Positions 44,149 through 52,925 of a DNA stretch of 64,000 nt are shown here, piece after piece. Made by a program: the position numbers and the translations under genes. The stretch spans positions 137,393-201,392 of the forward strand of contig JBBAKM010000003.1 of NCBI GenBank assembly GCA_040403495.1. The letters run 5' to 3'. The DNA comes from JABMMZ01 sp040403495 (GTDB lineage Bacteria; Bacteroidota; Bacteroidia; NS11-12g; UBA955). Each line of letters begins with the position of its first letter. Positions within the stretch are counted from its first letter, which is position 1. The notes under the pieces are model-generated. The model searched no databases and was not told the origin of the DNA. It saw only the letters and a list, made by a program, of their open reading frames with translations.

Positions 44149-46784
44149 TTGGCAATACTTATTTTTTTAATCAATACGCCTTCATTAGTATTAATAACGA
44201 CAGTATACAACCCTGCTGAATAATGTTTAGAATTAATATTCAATGAAATTTGATTTTCAACATTATGTGTTTCAATTTTATTACCTAACACATCAAAAAT
44301 ATCGATAGTTTGTGCAGGAATCTTCAAATCTGACCAAGTGATAGAAAACTGACTTGTAGCAGGAACAGGATAAAGTTTAACAGACTCAATGGTTTTTTCA
44401 TCAACTATTGTTGAAATTTGGGTTCTATTAATACTTAAATCTAATAAATAGGTTCCTATGTCACCCGTAAAGTATGGTGATACTAAAATATACAATGTAG
44501 TATTACCATTAACAATCAGATTATTAGGCAAATCTGAATCAAAAGCGTCTGACCATGAAGTTCCTGTGGTTGAATATGAAAAAATAGCATCTAAAGTATA
44601 GGTTTTGCCATCATTAGATTTATACGCATCGTTTAATCTTGGACTAATTGTGTATTGATATCCTTCTGGTAATATTATTTTATAATAATCGTAATCTGTT
44701 CCATTGTGGCAATTTGACCCAACTGTTGAAGTTTTTGCAATATTTCCGTTAAAGCTAATTGGCAAATTGTATGCAACAGTTGAAGTGTTATTATTTTCAT
44801 ACATATCAGCCAAAAGCCCTGGAGCAGTTAATTGAATATTTACTGGATTTGAGTAATTCCCAGAACCTACGTATTCCCAATTACCATTTGTTTTTTTAGA
44901 CCAAACGAATAGCTGATAAGTTCCTGGTTCATCAGACAAACCACCATCAATTGTAAAGGTTAATCCATTTGTAAAATGATACCCCGATTGTAATGATAAA
45001 TTTTCAACTTTTTTCAGTTCTCTAATCCATGTACCATCAGACTTGTGTAAGTCAACTGAAACAATTCCTGAGAAATCACTGACATCAAAATTGGCAATAT
45101 CAAACTTAATATCGAAAGTTTGATTCTGAACTAAAACAGATGGGTCTGTGGTAATTGCAGCGTATAGTTTAAGTGGATTTTGGTCGTCCCCTACTACTGT
45201 AATCGTTGTAAAATTTTGATAATTACCATTGCTAAATGCTTTCCAATCAGTAGTTCCTGTCTTTTTGTAATACACACCTACTGTATAAGTTCCTGGAGTC
45301 ATAGCACTAATTCCAGAGGATGTGAAGGTAGTTGGTAAATATTTAAGGAAGTCGATATTAACGCCAGTTTTGGTTTCAATAAAAGCAACAAACTGATTGC
45401 TAGAATTAAAAACTGCTGCCGCTAATTCCCCGTTAAAATTCTGTGTACTTCCTGTGCCATAATTAGCCAAGTCAACAGAAAGTGAAAAATTACTTGAATA
45501 TGTTATTGGTGAGTTACTAAAGTTGAGGGTTGAATACAATCTCATATCCAAATCAGCAGAACCTCCACCACCTGAAGGTGGCTCAATACCTATAACTGCT
45601 TGATGACCACTGTTAAATCCTCCACTTCCGCCACCAGTCCCCAAAGAACCCGGGTTTAAAGCATTAATGTTAAAATAACCATCAGCATTACCTCCCCAAC
45701 CCCAGTTAAAATGGAATAAATCATTATTGTCATATCCATCTGCCACAAAACAATGACCTCCACCTCCTCCAAAACCAGCATAAATAATAGGTCTTGAAGC
45801 ATTTAATTCAGCCTTTAATAGATTAATCCAGTTTGTTTGTGAATAATTCGCTCTCTCAATTCCTTGTAAAGAATTTTTATACCCAAAATAAGTTTTCAGT
45901 GCATATTCAGTACAATGCGTAACAGGACTTCTACTGCTTATAACATAAGCACCACTTCCACCCGTTGAACCAATACCATAATTCATGTCAACACTCACTC
46001 CAACTTGATAGGTTAATGTTGCAACTGCATTGTTTGTAGAACTAACTGTATTGGGCATAGATGACCAATTGTAAGTAGTAGCACCAAAATTTGCTGATAA
46101 ATTACCATATTTACTGTGAGAATAGGTATGATTCCCTGTTCCTTGAGTTGGGTAGTTCCAGTATTTCATAACCTGTGTCATAGCCGTAGCAACACAACCA
46201 CTCACTGTTCTTTGTCCTGATGCATTATCATAAGGACATAAGGCATTATAATAAGGAGATTGATTCCATTTTGTACTTAAAAGTGGAGAGACACTTGCAC
46301 GTTTTGATGGAGAATTGGGTGAAGTTGTTCCAACGCTTACAGGTAAAGTACCACTCAACAAATCATTCCATTGTTCAGTTATTAAGGTAGTTGCAGTTAA
46401 GTTATTGACAATAGAATATCTAACTTGTTCCCTATATCCTTCCAACCATTTTACTACTTGAGCAGGCATGTCGTTTGTTATAAAATTATTTTGATCAGAA
46501 TAACCAAAAATAGGCGTTAATATATCATCAGCAGAAACTATAACAAACCCTTTATCTTGAAAATTAAAAATATAGAAGTAATTGACAGATTGTTCTTGAC
46601 TAGAAGAATTGTATGATTTAGATGACTCGGTGTAAACTAATTTACATTCATTAACACTTGAAATTTGGTGATAATGGCTTAGAAAGTTAAAAGCAACCTT
46701 TTGGGCTTTCGTTACATCAACATTCTTAGCAGAAATGGATAATATGCTCAGAAACAGAGCATAAAAAAGTATAATTTTTTTCAT
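44145..46784 (-). CDS. C10-family (streptopain-like) cysteine protease with T9SS type A sorting domain
   Basis: An 879-residue secreted protease. It has a signal peptide (1-19), a propeptide (~20-150) and a C10 catalytic domain (~160-400) with the nucleophile in SGCVATAMTQ near residue 193, the histidine in GGHCFVADGY near 345 and FHFNWGWGG near 358. These spacings match SpeB. Beta-rich modules follow (~415-790), and a type A sorting domain closes the protein (LYPVPATSQFSI, then IDIFDVLG, to the end). The start at ATG 46784 was preferred over an in-frame TTG at 46790. A variant -7 box TACTTTCG is at 46798-46805. Confidence 0.9.
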   Translation of the reverse strand: MKKIILFYALFLSILSISAKNVDVTKAQKVAFNFLSHYHQISSVNECKLVYTESSKSYNSSSQEQSVNYFYIFNFQDKGFVIVSADDILTPIFGYSDQNNFITNDMPAQVVKWLEGYREQVRYSIVNNLTATTLITEQWNDLLSGTLPVSVGTTSPNSPSKRASVSPLLSTKWNQSPYYNALCPYDNASGQRTVSGCVATAMTQVMKYWNYPTQGTGNHTYSHSKYGNLSANFGATTYNWSSMPNTVSSTNNAVATLTYQVGVSVDMNYGIGSTGGSGAYVISSRSPVTHCTEYALKTYFGYKNSLQGIERANYSQTNWINLLKAELNASRPIIYAGFGGGGGHCFVADGYDNNDLFHFNWGWGGNADGYFNINALNPGSLGTGGGSGGFNSGHQAVIGIEPPSGGGGSADLDMRLYSTLNFSNSPITYSSNFSLSVDLANYGTGSTQNFNGELAAAVFNSSNQFVAFIETKTGVNIDFLKYLPTTFTSSGISAMTPGTYTVGVYYKKTGTTDWKAFSNGNYQNFTTITVVGDDQNPLKLYAAITTDPSVLVQNQTFDIKFDIANFDVSDFSGIVSVDLHKSDGTWIRELKKVENLSLQSGYHFTNGLTFTIDGGLSDEPGTYQLFVWSKKTNGNWEYVGSGNYSNPVNIQLTAPGLLADMYENNNTSTVAYNLPISFNGNIAKTSTVGSNCHNGTDYDYYKIILPEGYQYTISPRLNDAYKSNDGKTYTLDAIFSYSTTGTSWSDAFDSDLPNNLIVNGNTTLYILVSPYFTGDIGTYLLDLSINRTQISTIVDEKTIESVKLYPVPATSQFSITWSDLKIPAQTIDIFDVLGNKIETHNVENQISLNINSKHYSAGLYTVVINTNEGVLIKKISIAK

Positions 46785-46797
46785 AAACAATAAGCTA

Positions 46798-46805
46798 CGA
46801 AAGTA
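46798..46805 (-). promoter_or_regulatory. variant -7 box of C10 protease operon
   Basis: TACTTTCG on the minus strand, a one-base variant of TAnnTTTG, 13 bases before the ATG. The same TTCG variant precedes rpe, fabG, recJ and the transaldolase gene. Confidence 0.4.
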
Positions 46806-47290
46806 AAATAAATAATTATAATTTCTATATCAATTAGTAAATATAACTTTTACCATTACTCCTTAACCACTCCCGAGTCATACCTGAGGACGCAAGGAAA
46901 ATACGAAGTTAACCACGGAGAACACTGAGAAAACACTCCCGAGTCATTCAGGAGAGCACAAAGGACCCTTAGAGAGTTAATGAGAGAAAACTGAGATGCT
47001 CTTCGAGCTTGGGAAGTTAACCTCAGAGTGCGCTGGAACATTTAACCACTCCCGAGCCATTCTGGGGAAGACAAAAAGGGGTGAATTAAAAATAGGAATC
47101 TGAGCCTAGTCTTGTCTAATTATTAACTACTACAATATTTCCCGATAGCTATCGGGACCAATAACTAACAACTAATAACTATTTCCCGATAGCTATCGGG
47201 ACTAATAACCAATAACTATTTCCCGATAGCTATCGGGACTAATAACTATTAACCAATAACTATTAACAAATAACTATTAACAAATAACTA
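46806..47290. repeat. gene-free spacer with CTCCCGAG units, palindromes and a TTAATAGTTATTTG array
   Basis: No gene. Three copies of CACTCCCGAG(T/C)CAT lie near 46865, 46935 and 47046. Three perfect palindromes TCCCGATAGCTATCGGGA follow at 47140-47157, 47184-47201 and 47221-47238, separated by TAATAACTA-type words. About four 14-bp units TAACTATTAACAAA (47245-47305) run up to and slightly into the rpiB 3' end. Confidence 0.8.
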
Positions 47291-47728
47291 TTAACAAATA
47301 ACTATCTTATCAACCCTAGTTTGGTGTCTTCCTCCTTCAAACGCAGCATTGAGGTAGGCAGAAACAATTTCTTTGGCTTGTTCTGTACTTATAAAACGGG
47401 CAGGCAAGCACAGGATATTGGCATTGTTATGCTGACGGGCCAAAGCACCTAATTCGGGCACCCAACACAATGCCGCTCTAATTCCTTTGTGTTTATTTGC
47501 AGTTAAGCATACTCCATTACCACTTCCGCAAATTAGTATTCCAAGTGACTGTGAATCCGACTCAACAGCAGCTGCTAAGGGATGTACCACATCGGGATAA
47601 TCCATAGACTCTTTAGAAAAACAGCCATGGTCTTTTAGTTCATAATTCTGATTGCTCAAAAAGTTGATCAATTCTTGTTTTAAATCGAATCCTGCGTGGT
47701 CGCAGCCAATATGTAATAATTGTTTCAT
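47291..47728 (-). CDS. rpiB: ribose-5-phosphate isomerase B
   Basis: A 145-residue isomerase interconverting ribose 5-phosphate and ribulose 5-phosphate. Motifs are IGCDHAGFDLK near residues 7-17, LICGSGNGVCLTANK near 64-78 (phosphate loop and catalytic cysteine region) and RQHNNANILCLPARF near 97-111. It starts 5 bases after tatC. Downstream of its stop lies a repeat array. Confidence 0.93.
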   Translation of the reverse strand: MKQLLHIGCDHAGFDLKQELINFLSNQNYELKDHGCFSKESMDYPDVVHPLAAAVESDSQSLGILICGSGNGVCLTANKHKGIRAALCWVPELGALARQHNNANILCLPARFISTEQAKEIVSAYLNAAFEGGRHQTRVDKIVIC

Positions 47729-47733
47729 GAAAT

Positions 47734-48567
47734 TTATTGTTCTAATTTTTGCTGACGTTCAACTCGAGCTGCTATTAATACCCCCAACTCGAAAAGGGAA
47801 TACAATGGAATTGTTAATATAATCTGACTCACCACATCAGGAGGAGTTACAATGGCGGCAACAATCAGAATAATTACAAAAGCATGTTTGCGGTATTTTT
47901 TCAAAAATGATGAAGAAATCAACCCTATTCTAGCCAAAAAATACATTAATATGGGCAATTCAAAAATCAAACCGGTTCCCAAAACCAATAAGCTTACAAA
48001 AGCCACTATGTTTTGAATACTGATGAAATTTTTAATATCTGGACTTAATGAATAATTAAAGAAAAAATTAACCGAAATAGGACACAAAACAAAGTAACCA
48101 AATGATATCCCCATTGCAAATAAAGCGGTAGTATAAAACACAAATCCTCTAGTATTCTTTCTTTCCTTTGCAGACAAAGCTGGTTTAATAAACAACCAAA
48201 TTTGGTATAAAATAAACGGCATCGAAAGCACTATACCTACTATAAAGGCCAACTTAAATGACATCATAAATTGACCAGCCATTTCGGTATTTAACAAATC
48301 AAATTTAAGTTCCTGAAAGCAATACTGATCGGAATTATAAAAATAATGTGATAATTTACAAACCAATTGATAACTCAAAAAATCATTTTTTATAGGACCT
48401 GTAATGACCTCATGAAAAATAAAATCCATATAAATAAATGCCACTATGGACATTATCACCAATGCATAAGCACTCCTTATTAGATATTTTCTTAAAACAT
48501 CTATGTGGTCGAAGAAAGACATTTCCTTGTCTTCTTCAGGTTCGATATATTCTTGGTCTAGTGCCAC
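47734..48567 (-). CDS. tatC: twin-arginine translocase subunit TatC
   Basis: A 277-residue inner-membrane protein with six membrane segments that recognises twin-arginine signal peptides. The opening MSFFDHIDVLRKYLIRSAY (residues ~16-34) contains the conserved glutamate-equivalent region, and the FKLAFIVGIVLSMPFILYQIW block near 102 is the family core. The N-terminus is extended by about 14 acidic residues. No tatA/B is in the window. It lies between fabG (6-base gap) and rpiB. Confidence 0.93.
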   Translation of the reverse strand: MALDQEYIEPEEDKEMSFFDHIDVLRKYLIRSAYALVIMSIVAFIYMDFIFHEVITGPIKNDFLSYQLVCKLSHYFYNSDQYCFQELKFDLLNTEMAGQFMMSFKLAFIVGIVLSMPFILYQIWLFIKPALSAKERKNTRGFVFYTTALFAMGISFGYFVLCPISVNFFFNYSLSPDIKNFISIQNIVAFVSLLVLGTGLIFELPILMYFLARIGLISSSFLKKYRKHAFVIILIVAAIVTPPDVVSQIILTIPLYSLFELGVLIAARVERQQKLEQ

Positions 48568-48573
48568 TTTTTA

Positions 48574-49317
48574 TTACATTAACATACCACCACAAACACT
48601 GATGGTTTGTCCAGTAACATAAGCACTCATATCACTTGCCAAAAACAAACAAACATTGGCTACATCTTCTGTAGAACCGCCTCTTTTTAAAGGAATAGTA
48701 TCTACCCATTGTTTTTTGATATCTTCGTTCAAAGCGCCTGTCATTTCTGTTTCAATAAAACCAGGAGCAATGGCATTACATCTTACATTTCTACTGCCTA
48801 ATTCTTTGGCCATTGATTTTGTAAAACCAATCATTCCCGCTTTACTTGCGCTGTAGTTGGACTGACCTGCATTGCCTGTAACACCAACTACTGAAGTCAT
48901 ATTGATGATACTGCCCGATCTGTTTTTTAAGAATGTTTTTAAACAAGCCTTGGTTAAATTGAATGCCGATTTCAAATTGGTGTTAATCACTTCGTCCCAT
49001 TGTTCTTCGGTCATTCTCATTAAAAGATTGTCACGGGTAATACCTGCATTGTTAATTAAAATATCAATACTGCCAAAATCAGCAATAATGGCATCCGCTA
49101 ATTCGTGTGCAGCAGCAAAATTAGAAGCATCACTTTGATAACCTTTCACTTTAACTCCGTATTGTGCAGATAATTCGGCTTCAAATTGACGTGCTTTTTC
49201 AACAGAGCTTGCAAAAGTAAAAGCGATATTAGCTCCATTTTTAGCAAAAGTTTCTGCGATTCCTTTACCTATACCACGACTTGCGCCTGTTATTAAGGCA
49301 ACTTTTCCTTTCAACAT
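48574..49317 (-). CDS. fabG: 3-oxoacyl-[ACP] reductase
   Basis: A 247-residue short-chain dehydrogenase that reduces 3-oxoacyl-ACP with NADPH in fatty-acid synthesis. It has the cofactor loop TGASRGIGKGIA near residues 10-21, NNAGITRDN near 89, the catalytic Ser in INMTSVVG near 140, YSASKAG near 155-161 and a C-terminal SAYVTGQTISVCGGM. It is the first gene of fabG-tatC-rpiB, a grouping without an obvious shared pathway. A variant box TATTTTCG lies upstream. Confidence 0.93.
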   Translation of the reverse strand: MLKGKVALITGASRGIGKGIAETFAKNGANIAFTFASSVEKARQFEAELSAQYGVKVKGYQSDASNFAAAHELADAIIADFGSIDILINNAGITRDNLLMRMTEEQWDEVINTNLKSAFNLTKACLKTFLKNRSGSIINMTSVVGVTGNAGQSNYSASKAGMIGFTKSMAKELGSRNVRCNAIAPGFIETEMTGALNEDIKKQWVDTIPLKRGGSTEDVANVCLFLASDMSAYVTGQTISVCGGMLM

Positions 49318-49560
49318 ATTTTGATAATTATTAAACAGCGAAAATAAATCTTTTTTGTATTTTTTGTTTCTATTTTATTCGAAATCTGTAAATCGCAGTT
49401 TAGGATGGTCTGTTTGAAGTTCTATTTTCCTTTAATAAAACCTTCGAGAGCACTTCCCATCGATAAACTCAGGGTAAACTAGCTCAGTACAAGCTCTCAG
49501 GGTGACAATTTAACAAATAACTATTTCCAGATAGCTATAGGGACTATTAACTAATAACCA
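49318..49560. repeat. spacer with CTTCGAGAG/CTCAGGGTGAC units and a TTAATAGTCCC tail
   Basis: No gene. It contains CTCAGGGT near 49468 and CTCAGGGTGAC near 49496, the complement of the CACCCTGAG family. At 49526-49543 there is a two-mismatch copy of TCCCGATAGCTATCGGGA, then ACTATTAACTAATAACC up to the GNAT stop codon. Confidence 0.65.
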
Positions 49561-49980
49561 TTACCCAATACTCATCGCAAAGTGCTGTATGCCCGCTTCT
49601 TCAAACTGTGGACCGTAGCATTTAAATCCCATTTTTTCATAAAAAGGAACGGCATGAAGTTGGGCGTGTAGCATTAATTTAGTAGCATACGGCAAATCTT
49701 GCAACACGGATTTTACCAATGCTGCTCCCACTCCTGTATTTCTGTATTCTTTTAAAACGGCAAAACGTTCTAATTTGATAATCCCCTTGTCCTTAAAACG
49801 CCATCTTGCGGTTCCACATGCCTCTCCATTGTAATAAGCAATAAAGTGGGTGCATTTTTGGTCGTCCTCGTCGTACTCTTCTGCAGCATCTACATTCTGT
49901 TCTACCACAAAAACCCGATTTCGGATACTAAAAATTGAATCTATTTCTGACTTTGTTTTAACTTTATTGACTTGAATCAT
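49561..49980 (-). CDS. GNAT-family N-acetyltransferase
   Basis: A 139-residue acetyltransferase of the YjcF/ElaA-like branch. It shows the N-terminal SIRNRVFVVEQNV (residues ~19-31), the acetyl-CoA-binding core ERFAVLKEYRNTGVGAALV near 72-90 and the C-terminal LHAQLHAVPFYEKMGFKCYG near 103. The substrate is unknown. Its start overlaps the stop of the upstream small membrane protein by 4 bases. Confidence 0.88.
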   Translation of the reverse strand: MIQVNKVKTKSEIDSIFSIRNRVFVVEQNVDAAEEYDEDDQKCTHFIAYYNGEACGTARWRFKDKGIIKLERFAVLKEYRNTGVGAALVKSVLQDLPYATKLMLHAQLHAVPFYEKMGFKCYGPQFEEAGIQHFAMSIG

Positions 49981-50324
49981 TTGTAAAATTTAAGGTGGTT
50001 TAAAAAAGGACGGTTTTTTAAGAAATCAAGTTGACCCTGATGGGTGTAGGCTTCTTTCTCAAAACTGATGGAACGGTAGGCCAAATCATGATTGAATCTG
50101 TGTTTTACTAAACCATAGGCATATTCCAAAAAATACCAAATGTGGTAAGGAAGTATTAATAATTCCAACTGTTGTCGGTGGTGAATTTTTTCGTGATTAA
50201 TTAAGGCCTTGTTGGAGCGCAACTGAGTTGTTTTAACAATAATAAAAGGCCACAACGCCATGGCATTTACTCTGGAGTCGTTCAATGAGAAAAGCTTTAA
50301 CAATATCGAACTTACCAATATCAT
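49977..50324 (-). CDS. small HExxH-containing membrane-associated protein
   Basis: A 115-residue protein that I cannot assign to a named family with confidence. It contains INHEKIHHRQQLE near residues 41-53, a HExxH zinc-peptidase-like motif, followed by a hydrophobic LLILPYHIWYFLEYAYG and then SFEKEAY near 87-93, whose glutamates could supply a third ligand. The arrangement recalls a minimal M56-type peptidase core. The start directly abuts the stop of the coiled-coil protein and the end overlaps the GNAT start, so it is the middle gene of a tight operon. Confidence 0.6.
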   Translation of the reverse strand: MILVSSILLKLFSLNDSRVNAMALWPFIIVKTTQLRSNKALINHEKIHHRQQLELLILPYHIWYFLEYAYGLVKHRFNHDLAYRSISFEKEAYTHQGQLDFLKNRPFLNHLKFYK

Positions 50325-51686
50325 TTATTCTTCAATTTGCCCTTGTCCTTGCTCTTCTTTTTGCTTTTCTTCTTCTAATTTTTTGCGTCTTTCCTCACGT
50401 TCTTTCTCTATCATTTGTTTTAGAATTTCTTCCTCTGTCAATGGCTTTTTAGGTTCTTGATTGGGTGTATTTTCTAACTGATTGTTTTGATTTAATGAAT
50501 CTTGCAATTTCAAATTCAATCGTTTTAAACTGTCCAATTCTAGTTTCAACAGACTATTTTTTTCTTTCTCTGTCGTTAATTGATTGGTGGTTTTGTCAAG
50601 CGTCTTTGTAATATCCTTTAACTCTATAAACAAACTGTTATTTTCTTGATTCAGAATTGAATTTTGCGAAGTCAGCACATCTATGGTTTTCTTTTGATTG
50701 CTAACCATATTGGTTAGGTTAATAATAATATCGCCATTCTCATCTCCTTTTTCTACCCCTTGTTTAAAATCCTTTAACCGGTCATTTTCTTCTTTAAGTT
50801 GTATTAATTTAAAACTCATTTCATCCAACTCATCCTCCAATTCAGTAACACGAAATTGCAATCTATTGCGTGAATTTAACAAACCAGTATCATTTTGTCT
50901 GAGAGAGGCTTGGTTATTGTTCAGCTTAAGCTTAGTTTTCAATTCATCTATTTCTTTATCCTTTCTTATTATTTGGTCTTTCAACTTTATAATAATTTGA
51001 GTAAATGCCTGTTCTTCTTCCTTGCTAGTATTGGTTTCTAAATCTTTTAATTCTACTTTTTCTTCGAGATAAAGTTTTAAAAAATCAAACTTTGCTTTAC
51101 TATCAGGACCAATGTAAAGCCCTACTTTTCCTTTGTTTAGTTCAATGTCTGTAAATGTGGTTACAAAAACTGAGTTGATATACAAATCGTAAACCTTATT
51201 GTAAGTTTTTACCACGATTGTATTTTCGGATTTGGTGATAACCGAGGGTAACTTAACCCAAGAATTACCTGAAGAATGAATCGCAACTTGCTTGTCTTTG
51301 TTTAACCTTAAAATCCTGTATTCCCTTTTTTGATTTATCTCAACCAAAATACCTCCGCTACTTTCAGAAGACGCCATCATGAGCACCCCTGCACTTTGTT
51401 TTTTATTATTATGTTGACCAAACAGTACATTACATTCCAACTGAAAGGAACTGTAAATATCTGTCGTGGAAGGCAAAAGATAATATCCCGACTTTTTTGA
51501 GCGTCTAAATAATTCATAGTAACCATTTTGACCTAAAAATAAGTTGTCAGTATTAAAAGTGGTATTCCATTTATCGGTATTGTCAAATTGTTCATTGAAA
51601 ACAGTCTTTTTGAACTCCTTGTTAACTTCTTGCCCAAATGCAGAAAAACACCACAAATAAATTAAAAATAGAAATAATTTCTTCAT
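50325..51686 (-). CDS. exported protein with DUF1080/LamG-like domain and long coiled coil
   Basis: A 453-residue exported protein: signal peptide (1-18), then a beta-rich module (~25-210) with FDNTDKWNTTFN, SAGVLMMAS and GKVGLYIGPDSKAKFDFLKL, the pattern of concanavalin-like DUF1080 domains. Residues ~215-400 form a long coiled coil, and the end is a charged Glu/Lys/Arg/Gln-rich tail (EEILKQMIEKEREER). The protein may bind glycan and span the envelope; no enzymatic residues were recognised. It is the first gene of a three-gene operon with the HExxH protein and the GNAT enzyme. Confidence 0.65.
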   Translation of the reverse strand: MKKLFLFLIYLWCFSAFGQEVNKEFKKTVFNEQFDNTDKWNTTFNTDNLFLGQNGYYELFRRSKKSGYYLLPSTTDIYSSFQLECNVLFGQHNNKKQSAGVLMMASSESSGGILVEINQKREYRILRLNKDKQVAIHSSGNSWVKLPSVITKSENTIVVKTYNKVYDLYINSVFVTTFTDIELNKGKVGLYIGPDSKAKFDFLKLYLEEKVELKDLETNTSKEEEQAFTQIIIKLKDQIIRKDKEIDELKTKLKLNNNQASLRQNDTGLLNSRNRLQFRVTELEDELDEMSFKLIQLKEENDRLKDFKQGVEKGDENGDIIINLTNMVSNQKKTIDVLTSQNSILNQENNSLFIELKDITKTLDKTTNQLTTEKEKNSLLKLELDSLKRLNLKLQDSLNQNNQLENTPNQEPKKPLTEEEILKQMIEKEREERRKKLEEEKQKEEQGQGQIEE

Positions 51687-51712
51687 CTTTGCACTTGCTT
51701 AATTAAAAAAAG

Positions 51713-51720
51713 CAAAGTTA
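51713..51720 (-). promoter_or_regulatory. -7 box of coiled-coil/HExxH/GNAT operon
   Basis: TAACTTTG on the minus strand, 26 bases before the start, in the 43-base region shared with the divergent DUF4249-like gene. Confidence 0.5.
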
Positions 51721-51729
51721 ATATTATTT

Positions 51730-52761
51730 ATGACAAAGAACGTGTGTTTTAATTTTTTGTTCCTTTTCACTGCTATTCTGCTACTTAACAGTTGTGATAA
51801 TGATTTGGATGTTTTATCAGATTATGAGGAAAATGCTTCTGTTTACGGTATTTTAGATCCTTCACAAGTGACACAATACATCAAAATTAACAAAGTATTT
51901 ACCAACCCAAATGCCAAAGCTTCGGATGTGGCGAAAATTTCAGATTCATTGTATTTTGACTCATTAGCCCCATTTATCATAGAACAAGAAACTGGCCGTA
52001 GAATCCCGTTATACAAAGTGAGTAATTTACCCAAAGACAGTGGCTATTTTGCCAATGCTCCCAATTATTTGTATGCGACCAATGAGCGTATTTATTCCAG
52101 AAACCCTTTCAATCAGAACCAAAATTACAGCTACCGAATTGAGTTTGAATTACCCACTTCAAAGAAAAAAATAAGCGCAACAACCAACATTGTAAGAGAT
52201 TTTTTTATACAATCACCTATTTCTCCAAACCCATTAATTCCAAGGTCTATTAATTTCCCGACCAATGCCAATGTTCAGTTAAGATTTTTATCTCCTTTGA
52301 ATGGCAAAGTATTCGATGCCTTTTTTAATATCAACTATGTAGAGGTTAACAAAGCGGACACCAATATAAAGGTGTTTAAAACCATTAAATGGAAAATATT
52401 GAGATCATACCGAACCACAGGAGACAAAGGCAACGAGCAGATTACCTCAATCATTCCGGGTATTAGTTTTTACAATGTATTGCTTAATGACATTAAAGTA
52501 GATGCCAGCGTGTATAGAGAATTTTTACCATGTAGCATGGAAATAGTGGGCGGTAATATCGAAATAGACAATTACATACAATCTTCGTCGCCATCCATCG
52601 GAATTGTACAAAAACAGGCAGAGTACAGTAATATTCAAAATGGAATTGGCATATTTGCCTCCAGATATTCTATCTTTTTAGACCGAATTGCATTATCAAG
52701 CACAACCAGAGGATTAGTTGCCAACAGCAACGACTATAGGCAGCTTGGATTTATAAGATAA
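51730..52761 (+). CDS. DUF4249-like lipoprotein
   Basis: A 343-residue lipoprotein (lipobox LLNSC, cysteine at residue 22). After the signal come ASVYGILDPSQVTQYIKINKVF near residues 37-58 and repeated beta-strand segments, the layout of DUF4249 proteins, which are usually outer-membrane partners of TonB receptors in Bacteroidota. No receptor gene is adjacent here, which is unusual for the family. Assignment is by pattern only. Confidence 0.6.
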   Translation: MTKNVCFNFLFLFTAILLLNSCDNDLDVLSDYEENASVYGILDPSQVTQYIKINKVFTNPNAKASDVAKISDSLYFDSLAPFIIEQETGRRIPLYKVSNLPKDSGYFANAPNYLYATNERIYSRNPFNQNQNYSYRIEFELPTSKKKISATTNIVRDFFIQSPISPNPLIPRSINFPTNANVQLRFLSPLNGKVFDAFFNINYVEVNKADTNIKVFKTIKWKILRSYRTTGDKGNEQITSIIPGISFYNVLLNDIKVDASVYREFLPCSMEIVGGNIEIDNYIQSSSPSIGIVQKQAEYSNIQNGIGIFASRYSIFLDRIALSSTTRGLVANSNDYRQLGFIR

Positions 52762-52785
52762 AGCGTTGTAAAATCCGCTTTCTTT
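52760..52785 (+). terminator. weak terminator-like hairpin after the DUF4249-like gene
   Basis: AAAGCG...CGCTTT stem with a 10-base loop followed by CTTTCTTC. It begins inside the stop codon. The stem is short and the T-run is broken. Confidence 0.35.
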
Positions 52786-52807
52786 CTTCAATTAAAGGAC
52801 TTTTTGG

Positions 52808-52832
52808 CACTTTTTGTGACACAAAAGAAGTG
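52808..52832 (+). promoter_or_regulatory. imperfect hairpin in the dnaK upstream region
   Basis: CACTTTTTGTG then ACACAAAAGAAGTG can pair with a bulge. It does not match the CIRCE heat-shock operator. A TTTTATTTGG stretch near 52880 is the best -7 candidate for dnaK but departs from consensus. Confidence 0.3.
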
Positions 52833-52925
52833 ACTATCGTGCAAGAGTTGAACTTTTGTCATAGAAATATAAGTGGCATTTTATTTGGAACAAAGACAAT
52901 ATAAAAAGACGAAAAAATAATTTTT

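Noticed and set aside
46856..47041. 61-residue minus-strand open frame
   Set aside because: Encoded by the CTCCCGAG-type repeats with no start context and no conserved feature.
47140..47305. Regularly spaced palindromes resembling a CRISPR array
   Set aside because: The spacers are low-complexity TAATAACTA-type words that resemble one another, spacing is uneven (44 and 37), and no cas gene is present.
52762..52925. CIRCE heat-shock operator before dnaK
   Set aside because: The hairpin at 52808-52832 does not match TTAGCACTC-N9-GAGTGCTAA; no CIRCE site was found.
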